Position numbers and translations under genes: made by a program. Shown here piece by piece: positions 25,701-33,348 of a DNA stretch of 64,000 nt; the stretch's first letter is position 1; each line of letters starts with the position of its first letter. The notes under the pieces were generated by a model. The model saw only the letters and a program-made list of their open reading frames with translations. It had not been told where the DNA came from and ran no database searches. Origin of the DNA: TMED8 sp038125725 (GTDB taxonomy: Bacteria > Pseudomonadota > Alphaproteobacteria > Rhodospirillales > Casp-alpha2); the NCBI GenBank assembly GCA_038125725.1, contig JAYPEK010000001.1, positions 124,001-188,000 of the forward strand, given 5' to 3'.

Positions 25701-27593
25701 GTGGCGCCGCAGCCCTCGGTTTTCAGCCCATTCGTTTTGATCGCGTTGCTGTCGGCGGCATTGCTGCCGGGCGTGGCCGTTGCCGAATGGCTGAAGGACC
25801 CGAACACCGGCTGCCAGGTCTGGGATTGGGGCGAGCCGGCGCACGACGGCGTCACCTGGCTCGGTCCCTGTGACGGCGGCAAGGCCTTCGGTCCGGGCGT
25901 TTTGCAGTTCTATCGCGGCAAGCTGCAGGGCGACCGCTACGAAGGCGCCATCGAGGGCGGGCTGCGGCACGGCAATGGCACCCTGGTCGCCACCGACGGC
26001 ACCCGCTTCGACGGACAATGGCGGAGCGGCCGCCGCCACGGCCCCGGCACCTGGCGCAACCTGGACGGCGATATCTACGACGGCGGCTGGGTCGACGGCC
26101 TGCCGGACGGGCGCGGCACCTGGGTCGGCGCCGCCGGCGACCGCTACGAGGGCGAATGGAAGGCCGGCAAGAACCACGGCAAGGGCGTCTTCACCTCGAC
26201 CCGCGGCGACGTCTACGACGGCGAATGGCGGGCCGGCGTGCAGCACGGCAAGGGCAGGTGGAAGAGCGCCGACGGCTATACCTACGAAGGTGACTTCGTC
26301 GACGGCGTCTGGCATGGGCGCGGCGTCTATGCCGACAGCACCCGCACCTACGCCGGACAGTTCCTGCAAGGCAAGCCCACCGGCAAGGGCCTGATCGAAT
26401 GGCCCAACGGCGACCAGTACGAAGGCGACGTGGTCGACGGCACGCCGCACGGCACCGGCAAGTGGAGCAACCGCAAGGGCGCCACCTACGAGGGCGATTT
26501 CGTCGAAGGGCTGTGGCACGGGCGCGGCACCTATAAAGAAGACGGGCGCACCTACATCGGCGCCTTCCGCGCCGGCCGCCAGACCGGTTACGGCGCCATC
26601 ACCTGGAAGAACGGCGACAAGTACGTGGGCGAGTTGAAGGACGGCAAGCCCGACGGCCAGGGCCGCTTCGTGCAGGCGTCGGGCGAACGCTACGAGGGTG
26701 AATGGAGGGCCGGCCTGCAATCGGGCGAGGGCGTCTGGACCAAGGGCGTGGAAATCTACAAGGGCCACTGGCTGGGCGGCCAGCGCCATGGCAAGGGGAC
26801 CTGGGAAGGCGCCAAGGGAGAGCGCTACGACGGCGACTGGTGGGGCGGCAAGCGCCAGGGCCTGGGGGTCTGGGTGCTCGCCGACGGCGGCCGCTATGAG
26901 GGCGGCTTCGCCGACGACAAGCGCAACGGCGACGGTGTCCAGTCCTTCGCCAACGGCGACAAGTACGAGGGCCAGTGGCAGGGCGGACGCTTCCATGGCG
27001 TCGGCGTGCTGGAGCTCGCCGCCGGCGGGCGCTATGTCGGCGACTTCTTTGCCGGCGTCATGCACGGCAAGGGTCTCCGCGCCGACGGCCAGGGCAACAG
27101 CTACGAAGGCGAATTCGTCAACGGCATTCCCCAGGGCCAGGGCGTGTCGCGGACCGCAGACGGCGACGTCTACGCCGGCCAGTTCAAGGACGGCGAGGCG
27201 CACGGCCAGGGCAAGCTCACCTATGCGTCGGGCGACGTTTACGAAGGCGAGTTCGTCAAGGGCCGCATCGAAGGCCAGGGGGTCTTGCTCACCACCGATG
27301 GGCGCTACCAGGGCGAATGGCGCGCCGACCAGCAGCACGGACGCGGCATCTGGATCGGCAACGACGGCATCGTCTACGACGGCACCTACCTGAACGGTAT
27401 CCGCCAGGGTGTCGGGGTCATGACCTTCCCCGACGGCAGCCGCTACGAGGGCATGTTCGCCGACGGCAAGCGCCACGGCACCGGCACGTGTCGCGATGCC
27501 GCCGGCAAGTGGGGCATCTGCGAATTCGAGGACGACAAATTCAAGCGCTGGGTATCGGGGAAATCCGGCAAGGCGGCGGCCGCGGCGAATTGA
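25701..27593 (+). CDS. Exported protein with 23 MORN repeats
   Basis: A 630-residue protein that starts at a GTG with a GGAGG site 9 nt upstream. An N-terminal signal peptide ends near GVAVAEW, followed by a short Cys-containing region (GCQVWDWG, LGPCDGG). From about residue 60 to 610 I count 23 MORN repeats of about 23 residues with the core pattern YEGEW-x-x-G-x-x-HGxG, and then a CRDA...GICEFE end with two Cys. MORN repeats form elongated beta sheets and serve as scaffolds or membrane-binding surfaces in eukaryotes; bacterial roles are poorly known. Its size and export make it unusual. No neighbour shares an operon with it. Confidence 0.9.
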   Translation: MAPQPSVFSPFVLIALLSAALLPGVAVAEWLKDPNTGCQVWDWGEPAHDGVTWLGPCDGGKAFGPGVLQFYRGKLQGDRYEGAIEGGLRHGNGTLVATDGTRFDGQWRSGRRHGPGTWRNLDGDIYDGGWVDGLPDGRGTWVGAAGDRYEGEWKAGKNHGKGVFTSTRGDVYDGEWRAGVQHGKGRWKSADGYTYEGDFVDGVWHGRGVYADSTRTYAGQFLQGKPTGKGLIEWPNGDQYEGDVVDGTPHGTGKWSNRKGATYEGDFVEGLWHGRGTYKEDGRTYIGAFRAGRQTGYGAITWKNGDKYVGELKDGKPDGQGRFVQASGERYEGEWRAGLQSGEGVWTKGVEIYKGHWLGGQRHGKGTWEGAKGERYDGDWWGGKRQGLGVWVLADGGRYEGGFADDKRNGDGVQSFANGDKYEGQWQGGRFHGVGVLELAAGGRYVGDFFAGVMHGKGLRADGQGNSYEGEFVNGIPQGQGVSRTADGDVYAGQFKDGEAHGQGKLTYASGDVYEGEFVKGRIEGQGVLLTTDGRYQGEWRADQQHGRGIWIGNDGIVYDGTYLNGIRQGVGVMTFPDGSRYEGMFADGKRHGTGTCRDAAGKWGICEFEDDKFKRWVSGKSGKAAAAAN

Positions 27594-27605
27594 CGCGGCG
27601 GCGGC

Positions 27606-27920
27606 TCAGTGCAGTAGCGTCGGCATCACGATCCAGCGCCCGGAGCGGCGCAGCAGCGTCAGGCGGTTGACCACCACCTGCGTCGCCATCTGACCGTGCA
27701 CCACCTCGGCCCAGGAGACCATGGCGATGTCTCCCAGGAGCTCGACGGTCGCGGCGGCGTCTTCGAGGCGGGGAGCCCCGTCGACGAGGGGTGGCGTCGC
27801 ACCGTCTTGCTCCTGGGAGTTCGATGGGAGGGAGCCGGACACGTTCATGAATTCGGCGACAAGCTGCTGGACGGTTTCCAGGTCCTTGCTGCTGTTGCTC
27901 TCGCGACCGCGTCTGGTCAT
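27606..27920 (-). CDS. Small hypothetical protein next to a LexA box
   Basis: A 104-residue protein I cannot assign. The ATG at 27918-27920 follows an AGGGAG site at 6 nt; another ATG two codons upstream is less well spaced. The C-terminal half (VELLGDIAMVSWAEVVHG ... NRLTLLRRSGRWIVMP) resembles the last strands of SnoaL/NTF2-like folds, where a G-x-W-x-I/V end is common. The N-terminal part lacks the helices of that fold, so it may be a fragment or chance similarity. It is transcribed away from the helicase gene, and the SOS-type box in the intergenic region lies about 92 bases upstream of its start. Confidence 0.55.
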   Translation of the reverse strand: MTRRGRESNSSKDLETVQQLVAEFMNVSGSLPSNSQEQDGATPPLVDGAPRLEDAAATVELLGDIAMVSWAEVVHGQMATQVVVNRLTLLRRSGRWIVMPTLLH

Positions 27921-28011
27921 CTTCATCTCCCTGCCAAATCCCGGCCCCTACCGAAGGGCCGAGTCTCAAGCTACGCGGATACCGAGTGATCGTCATTCGA
28001 AAGCGAGGTCG

Positions 28012-28026
28012 GAACATAAACAGAAC
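28012..28026. promoter_or_regulatory. LexA (SOS) box, GAAC-N7-GAAC
   Basis: A perfect direct repeat GAAC-ATAAACA-GAAC lies in the divergent spacer between the small hypothetical gene and the SUV3-like helicase gene. GAAC/GTTC-N7-GAAC/GTTC is the LexA operator established for alphaproteobacteria. It is 66 bases before the helicase ATG at 28092 and about 92 bases before the other gene's start, so it could repress either or both. The match is exact, but a 15-base motif with eight fixed positions does arise by chance in a 64-kb window. Its intergenic placement upstream of a nucleic-acid helicase supports it. Confidence 0.65.
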
Positions 28027-28091
28027 ATAACGCTATCAAAATGATTTATTCCCCCCTTGCCTCCGGGCGCCCCGCGGGCAATGCTGGACCC

Positions 28092-30737
28092 ATGCAGATC
28101 GACACCCGGACCGACACGTCGGCGCCCCGCACCATTGCCGTCCTGGGCGCCACCAACACCGGCAAGACCCACTTCGCCATGGACCGCATGCTGTCGCACG
28201 AGAGCGGCATGATCGGTTTTCCGCTGCGGCTCCTGGCGCGCGAGAACTACGACCGGGCCGTCGCCATCAAGGGTGAGGGACAGGTGGCGCTGATCACCGG
28301 CGAGGAAAAGATCGTGCCGCCGGGTGCGCGTTATTTCCTCTGCACCACCGAGGCCATGCCGACGACGCGGCCGGTTGCCTTCGTCGGTCTGGACGAGGTG
28401 CAGATGTGCGCCGACACCGACCGCGGCCATGTCTTCACCGAGCGCATGATGCATGCCCGCGGCCGCTTCGAGACCATGTTCATGGGCGCCGATACCATCA
28501 GGCCGCTGTTGCGCGACCTGGTGCCCGAGGCCGAGTTCGTCGAGCGGCCCCGCATGTCGACGCTCTCCTACGCCGGGCCGCGCAAGATGGCCAGGCTGCA
28601 AAGGCGCACCGCCGTCGTCGCCTTCACCGCCAGCGACGTCTACGCCATGGCGGAACTGATCCGCCGCCAGCGCGGCGGCGCGGCCGTGATCATGGGCGCC
28701 TTGAGCCCACGCACCCGCAACGCCCAGGTGGAGCTTTACCAATCGGGCGAGGTCGATTTCCTGGTCGCCACCGACGCCATCGGCATGGGTCTCAACATGG
28801 ATGTCGACCACGTCGCCTTCGCCAGCGTGCGCAAGTTCGACGGCCGCCAGCACCGGGCGCTCAGCGCCGCCGAACTGGCGCAGATCGCGGGCCGTGCCGG
28901 GCGCCACATGAACGACGGCAGCTTCGGCACCACCGCCGGCCTTTCCGGATTGGACGAGGACGCCGTCCGGCGCATCGAGGAACACGACTTCCCGGCGCTG
29001 GAGAAAATCCAGTGGCGCAACGCGCGGCTCGATTTCCGCAACCTCGATTCGCTCCGCCGCTCCCTGGCCGAGACACCGGCGCGATCGCAACTGGTGCGCG
29101 CGCGCCCCGCCGCCGACGAGGCCTCCCTGGCGCAGCTCGCCGCCGACCCGGGCATCGCCGGCATGGCATCGAACCCCGATGCCGTCCACCTGCTGTGGGA
29201 GGTCTGCCGCATCCCCGATTTCCGCAAGGTCGCCAGCGACGCCCATGCGCGCCTTTTGGCCGAAGTCTACAGTCATCTCAGGTCCGACGACGGGCGTCTG
29301 CCAACGGACTGGCTGGCGCAGCAGATCGACCGCCTGGACCGCACCGGCGGCGACATCGAGACCCTGACCCAACGCATCGCCGGCATCCGCATCTGGACCT
29401 ACGTTGCCTACCATGCCGACTGGGTGTCCGATCCGGCGCACTGGCGCGAGCGCACCCGCGACATCGAGGACAAGCTCTCCGATGTGCTGCACGAACGCCT
29501 GATCCAGCGCTTCGTCGACAAGCGCACCGCGCATCTGGTGCGGCGGCTGAAGGAGGACGCGGAGCTTCTGGGCGCCGTGCGCGCCGACGGCGAGGTGCTG
29601 GTCGAGGGCCACGTGGTCGGCCGGCTGTCCGGCTTCCGCTTCACCCCCGACTATGGCGAGGGCGGTGCCGACGGCGCCGCCAAGAAATCCATCGAGCGCG
29701 CCGCCAGTCTGGCGCTGCGCCAGGAGATCGAGCGCCGGGTGACGGCACTGGCCGGGGCGCCGGATGACGCCTTCCGTATCGCCGATCCGCGCACCTCCGA
29801 CGTGGCCGACCTTCTCTGGCAGGACACGCCCGTCGCAAGGTTGGCATCGGGGCGCGAGCTCTTGCGCCCCGCGCTGACGACGTTCAAGAGCGAGCTTCTC
29901 GACGCCGAGCAGGAGACCCGCATCCGCGCCCGCCTGGAGCGCTGGCTGGCCGACCATCTGGCCGCGACCCTGGCGCCGCTGTTCGCCGATCCGACGGCGC
30001 TGCCGACCGGTGCCGCGCGCGGGCTGCACTTCCGCTTGAAGGAACATCTGGGCTCGATGCCGCGCGCTCTGGTTCGTGACGAGGTGCAGGCCCTCGACAA
30101 GGAGAGCCGCCGGGCGCTGCGCGCCATCGGCCTGCGCATCGGCCGCGAATCGATCTATGCGCCGGCGTTGCTGAAATCCTATCCGGTGGCGCTCAGGGGG
30201 CTGTTGTGGGCGCTCGCCAACGACCGTTCGTTACCGCTGGCGTTGCCCGCCGATGGGCGCTCTTCCGTCGCCACCGGACGCGGCACGCCGGCGGCGTTTC
30301 TTGAGGCCATCGGCTACCGGCATCTGGGGCCGCTGGCGGTGCGCCTCGAAATCCTCGAGCGCGTCGCCGCCGACGCCTGGGACCTTGCCGCCAAGGGCCC
30401 GTTCGCCGAGCCGGCGCAACTGATGAACCTGATGGGTTGCAACGCGGATGGATTGGCCGAGGTGCTGAAGCGTCTCGGCTACCAGCGCGATGCCTCGGGC
30501 GAAACCGTCACCTACCGGCCGAAGCGCCGCCAGGCCGGGCGCACCGGGCAGCCGCGATCGCCCAAGCCCCAGGTGGCAAAGGGCCACAAGGCAGCCGCCA
30601 AGCCGGATGGCAAGAAGAAGCCGAACCGCAAGCCCGCAGCCAAGGCCGATCGGCCGAAGCAAGAGCGCGCACCCGATCCCAATTCGCCCTTCGCCAAGCT
30701 GCTCGAACTCAACCTCGGCGGTTCCGGTTCGAAATGA
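28092..30737 (+). CDS. SUV3-like superfamily 2 helicase (MgpS-type)
   Basis: An 881-residue helicase of the alphaproteobacterial SUV3-like family, related to the mitochondrial RNA degradosome helicase. Walker A is VLGATNTGKTH near the N-terminus, motif II is GLDEVQMC, and motif VI is QIAGRAGRH. A zinc-free accessory region and a long Lys/Pro-rich C-terminal tail (from about residue 810) follow. It would unwind RNA or RNA/DNA hybrids. The ATG at 28092 was chosen; an upstream in-frame ATG at 28041 lacks a ribosome site and lies right beside the LexA box. The stop overlaps the ATG of the S4 gene (ATGA), so the two are co-translated, as in many alphaproteobacteria. Confidence 0.9.
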   Translation: MQIDTRTDTSAPRTIAVLGATNTGKTHFAMDRMLSHESGMIGFPLRLLARENYDRAVAIKGEGQVALITGEEKIVPPGARYFLCTTEAMPTTRPVAFVGLDEVQMCADTDRGHVFTERMMHARGRFETMFMGADTIRPLLRDLVPEAEFVERPRMSTLSYAGPRKMARLQRRTAVVAFTASDVYAMAELIRRQRGGAAVIMGALSPRTRNAQVELYQSGEVDFLVATDAIGMGLNMDVDHVAFASVRKFDGRQHRALSAAELAQIAGRAGRHMNDGSFGTTAGLSGLDEDAVRRIEEHDFPALEKIQWRNARLDFRNLDSLRRSLAETPARSQLVRARPAADEASLAQLAADPGIAGMASNPDAVHLLWEVCRIPDFRKVASDAHARLLAEVYSHLRSDDGRLPTDWLAQQIDRLDRTGGDIETLTQRIAGIRIWTYVAYHADWVSDPAHWRERTRDIEDKLSDVLHERLIQRFVDKRTAHLVRRLKEDAELLGAVRADGEVLVEGHVVGRLSGFRFTPDYGEGGADGAAKKSIERAASLALRQEIERRVTALAGAPDDAFRIADPRTSDVADLLWQDTPVARLASGRELLRPALTTFKSELLDAEQETRIRARLERWLADHLAATLAPLFADPTALPTGAARGLHFRLKEHLGSMPRALVRDEVQALDKESRRALRAIGLRIGRESIYAPALLKSYPVALRGLLWALANDRSLPLALPADGRSSVATGRGTPAAFLEAIGYRHLGPLAVRLEILERVAADAWDLAAKGPFAEPAQLMNLMGCNADGLAEVLKRLGYQRDASGETVTYRPKRRQAGRTGQPRSPKPQVAKGHKAAAKPDGKKKPNRKPAAKADRPKQERAPDPNSPFAKLLELNLGGSGSK

Positions 30738-31126
30738 ACGATGCGGCGGGGCTGCGGCTCGACAAATGGCTGTGGTTCGCGCGGTTCTTCAAGAGCCGCT
30801 CCCAGGCAACACAGTTTTGCCAAGCAGGAAAGTTGCGGGTCGACGGCACCATTGTTAAGAAGGCGCACTTCGCCGTTCGCCCGGGCCAGGTTCTGACCTT
30901 CGCCCGCGGACGGCAGGTGCGGGTGATCAAGGTCGTGGCGCTGGGGACGCGCCGCGGACCGGCCCCGGAGGCGCAGGCGCTCTACGAGGATCTGTCGCCG
31001 CCGATGCCCGCCGCCACCGCGTCCGACGCGCCGGCGTCCGCGCCGCTGGGGCGCGAGCCCGGGGCGGGACGCCCGACCAAACGCGACCGCCGCCAGCTCG
31101 ACCGGCTGCTCGGCCAGGAAGATTAG
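30734..31126 (+). CDS. S4-domain RNA-binding protein (Hsp15-like)
   Basis: A 130-residue protein whose first 70 residues form an S4 RNA-binding domain: LRLDKWLWFARFFKSRSQA, then AGKLRVDGTIVKKAHFAVRPGQ. The C-terminal part is Pro/Ala-rich, ending in a basic KRDRRQLDRLLG segment. It resembles Hsp15 (HslR), which binds 50S subunits carrying stalled nascent chains. The ATG overlaps the helicase stop by four bases, so an RNA-related joint role is likely. In many alphaproteobacteria fdxA and carD follow directly; here they are 6.8 kb away. Confidence 0.9.
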   Translation: MNDAAGLRLDKWLWFARFFKSRSQATQFCQAGKLRVDGTIVKKAHFAVRPGQVLTFARGRQVRVIKVVALGTRRGPAPEAQALYEDLSPPMPAATASDAPASAPLGREPGAGRPTKRDRRQLDRLLGQED

Positions 31127-31145
31127 TCAACACGGAGAAACATCA

Positions 31146-31574
31146 ATGTCGAAAATCACTCTCGATCAGGCCAACACCATCGTTCAGGCGGCGCTCGCCA
31201 AGGCCGCCGAGCTCGGCCTGCTGCCGCTGACCGTCGTCGTGCTCGATGCCGGCGGCCATTATCTCGCCCTCAACCGCCAGGACGGCGCCGGCATCGTCCG
31301 TGTCGAGGTGGCCACCGGAAAGGCCTGGATCTCGCTCGGCACCGGGCTGCCGTCCGGCAAGCTCGACGCCCGCGATATCAAGTTCCTGAGCGCGCTCAAC
31401 GGCGCCGCGTCCGGCCGCTGCGTGCCGGTGCCGGGCGGCGTTCTGGTGCGTGATCCGGAGACCAATGCGGTGATCGGCGCGGTCGGTATCTCCGGCGACA
31501 CCTCCGAACAGGACGAAGCTTGCGCCGTTGCCGGCATCCAGGCCGCCGGCCTGACCCCCGACGGCACCATCTAG
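31146..31574 (+). CDS. GlcG/HbpS family protein
   Basis: A 142-residue protein of the GlcG/HbpS (haem-degrading or haem-binding) family. It shows MSKITLDQANTIVQAAL at the N-terminus, VVVLDAGGHYLALNRQDGA in the middle and the C-terminal GAVGISGDTSEQDEACA. The family is small, cytoplasmic or exported, and its members bind haem or accompany glycolate and diol oxidation genes; no haem ligand can be named here. It has no signal peptide. The gene lies 19 nt after the S4 gene, with a GGAG site before its ATG, so it may be read as the third gene of the helicase transcript. Confidence 0.87.
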   Translation: MSKITLDQANTIVQAALAKAAELGLLPLTVVVLDAGGHYLALNRQDGAGIVRVEVATGKAWISLGTGLPSGKLDARDIKFLSALNGAASGRCVPVPGGVLVRDPETNAVIGAVGISGDTSEQDEACAVAGIQAAGLTPDGTI

Positions 31575-31635
31575 GCCGCCCAGGGCGCCCGCGCGCTCAC
31601 GAAATCGTCACCGGCGATTCACTGTTTTGCAATAA

Positions 31636-31675
31636 TTTCGCTCCTATATGTGGTCTGACACATATAGGAGCGAAA
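31636..31675 (+). promoter_or_regulatory. Perfect 17-bp inverted repeat covering the ribosome site of a small gene
   Basis: Two perfectly complementary 17-base arms, TTTCGCTCCTATATGTG (31636-31652) and CACATATAGGAGCGAAA (31659-31675), are separated by the six bases GTCTGA. The right arm contains the AGGAG ribosome site (31666-31670) of the gene starting at 31679. In RNA the stem would hide that site. In DNA the same symmetry could bind a dimeric repressor. It is not followed by a T-run on either strand, so a terminator is unlikely. The symmetry is directly visible; which of the two roles applies is inference. Confidence 0.75.
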
Positions 31676-31678
31676 ACA

Positions 31679-31891
31679 ATGAGATATGTCGTCCGATACG
31701 ACAACAGAGACCGCAAGTGGCTTGTGGTCGACACCCTGACGGTCGAACAGACCGTCGGCCTCCACGCGGAACAATCCGGCGCTTTCATTCAGGCCGAATC
31801 CGAAGAACGCCGCTGGCGCCGCCTCGGTACCGGCGCGGAAAACTTTGCGCTGATGGCGCAGGACGCGGACACGCGCCCGCGCCCGATCTGA
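31679..31891 (+). CDS. Small conserved-looking hypothetical protein
   Basis: A 70-residue protein with no recognised domain. The N-terminus MRYVVRYDNRDRKWLVVDT resembles small hypothetical proteins I have seen in related alphaproteobacteria, and the rest is charged (SEERRWRR). There is no signal peptide or membrane segment. The ATG has an AGGAG site at 8 nt, but that site lies inside the right arm of a perfect inverted repeat, so expression is probably controlled at that element. The next gene, glgC, has its own promoter. Function unknown. Confidence 0.65.
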   Translation: MRYVVRYDNRDRKWLVVDTLTVEQTVGLHAEQSGAFIQAESEERRWRRLGTGAENFALMAQDADTRPRPI

Positions 31892-31938
31892 TTCTCTCAA
31901 ACGTCGAAACATTTCCTCCACATCCGCATTGCCGCCTC

Positions 31939-31966
31939 TCGACAACCCATGGGCAGGCGCTACAAT
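31939..31966 (+). promoter_or_regulatory. Putative sigma-70 promoter of glgC
   Basis: TCGACA (31939-31944) and TACAAT (31961-31966) are separated by 16 bases, close to the TTGACA/TATAAT consensus. The -10 box is about 58 bases before the glgC ATG. The spacing and the good -10 support it, but alphaproteobacterial promoters are loosely conserved. No operator is visible in the leader. Confidence 0.4.
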
Positions 31967-32024
31967 GGCGCCCGTCACGCGGGCCATACAGGGGGGCCAT
32001 GCATGCCGGAGCTAGGAGGATGAC

Positions 32025-33341
32025 ATGATCCAGCCGACTGCTGCCCGTTTTGTTAGCCGTCTCACCAACAATACATTGGCCCTTGTACTCGCCGGCGGGC
32101 GTGGCGAGCGACTGGGCCCCCTGACCGACTGGCGGACCAAGCCGGCGGTGCCGTTCGGCGGCAAATTCCGCATCATCGATTTCACCCTTTCCAACTGCCT
32201 GCATTCGTCGATCCGCAAGGTTTGCGTGCTGACGCAGTACAAATCCCATTCGCTGATCCAGCACCTGATGCGCGGCTGGTCGAACATGAACAACGAGCGC
32301 GGCGAGTTCCTCGATATCGTCCCGGCGCAACAATGGACCGATGGCGAATCCTGGTTCCAGGGTACCGCCGACGCCGTCTATCAGTCGCTTGATATCATTG
32401 AGGGGTACGGCGTCGAGAACGTCCTGATCCTGGCCGGCGACCACATCTACAACATGGACTATGGCGAAATGCTGGCCGAGCACGCCCGCGCCGACGCCGA
32501 CTTCACCGTCGCCTGTAATGCGGTTCCGGTGGAGGACGCCGCCGGCCAGTTCGGCGTCATGGAGGTCGATGGCTCCGGTGCCATCGTCGGCTTCGAGGAG
32601 AAGCCAAAAGCGCCGAAGACCATGCCCGGAAATCCCGACATGGCGCTGGCGTCCATGGGTATCTACATCGCCTCGGTCGAATATCTGAACAAGTGCCTGA
32701 GAGACGATGCCAAGGCAAAGGAATCGAGCCACGATTTCGGCAAGGACGTGATTCCGGGCGCGCTGGCACGCGGTGACCGGTTGCAGGCGCACCGGTTCGC
32801 CAATCCCCATGTGGGCCGTGCGCCCTATTGGCGCGACGTCGGCACCATCGACGCTTACTACCAGGCCAATATGGAACTGCTGTCGCCGGATTCGCCGCTC
32901 GATCTCTACGACCCCACATGGCCGACCCTGACCTACCAGCCGCAATTGCCGCCGGCGCTGTTCCTCGACGGCGGCGATTTGCACAGCATCGAGGATTCGA
33001 TGGTCAGCGGCGGCTGCGTGGTGACCGAATCGCTACTTCGCGACTCGCTCTTGTTCTCCAACGTGAAGGTGCACACGGGCTGCCGGCTTGAGGGTGTGCT
33101 GGCGCTGCCCGGTTGCGAGATCGGCGCCGGTTCCAGGCTGAAGAACGTGATCCTCGACAACCAGTGCCAGATTCCGGAAGGCACCGTGATCGGCGAGGAT
33201 CCGGCCCGCGACGCGCAACGCTATCACGTCACCGAAAGCGGCATCGTGGTCGTCAACCGTCGGCAACTGGGCCAGGGCGACAACTATATTCCGGGCGTGA
33301 TGGCGACCAATCCGTGCCGCGTGAGTCCGGTCGAAGGCTGA
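32025..33341 (+). CDS. glgC: Glucose-1-phosphate adenylyltransferase (ADP-glucose pyrophosphorylase)
   Basis: A 438-residue GlgC, close to the 431 residues of the E. coli enzyme, that makes ADP-glucose from ATP and glucose-1-phosphate. The catalytic domain shows LALVLAGGRGERLGPLT with the Gly-rich loop, then TKPAVPFGGKFRIIDFTLSN. ILAGDHIYNMDY carries the metal-binding Asp. A left-handed beta-helix end (VHTGCRLEGVLALPGCEIG) provides the regulatory domain. A strong GGAGG site precedes the ATG. No glycogen synthase or branching enzyme is in the window. Instead the next genes are a HIT-like phosphorylase, a P-loop kinase and a sucrose-phosphate-synthase-like glycosyltransferase, so ADP-glucose may serve an oligosaccharide or compatible-solute pathway. 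Confidence 0.95.
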   Translation: MIQPTAARFVSRLTNNTLALVLAGGRGERLGPLTDWRTKPAVPFGGKFRIIDFTLSNCLHSSIRKVCVLTQYKSHSLIQHLMRGWSNMNNERGEFLDIVPAQQWTDGESWFQGTADAVYQSLDIIEGYGVENVLILAGDHIYNMDYGEMLAEHARADADFTVACNAVPVEDAAGQFGVMEVDGSGAIVGFEEKPKAPKTMPGNPDMALASMGIYIASVEYLNKCLRDDAKAKESSHDFGKDVIPGALARGDRLQAHRFANPHVGRAPYWRDVGTIDAYYQANMELLSPDSPLDLYDPTWPTLTYQPQLPPALFLDGGDLHSIEDSMVSGGCVVTESLLRDSLLFSNVKVHTGCRLEGVLALPGCEIGAGSRLKNVILDNQCQIPEGTVIGEDPARDAQRYHVTESGIVVVNRRQLGQGDNYIPGVMATNPCRVSPVEG

Positions 33342-33348
33342 TTCGGGG

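Noticed and set aside
25638..27476. A 612-residue open frame antisense to the MORN gene
   Set aside because: It mirrors the repeat periodicity of the MORN gene and gives only Ala/Val-rich low-complexity sequence; high GC content opens such frames.
27993..30047. A 684-residue open frame antisense to the SUV3-like helicase gene
   Set aside because: The sense strand has all helicase motifs; the antisense product has no recognisable domain.
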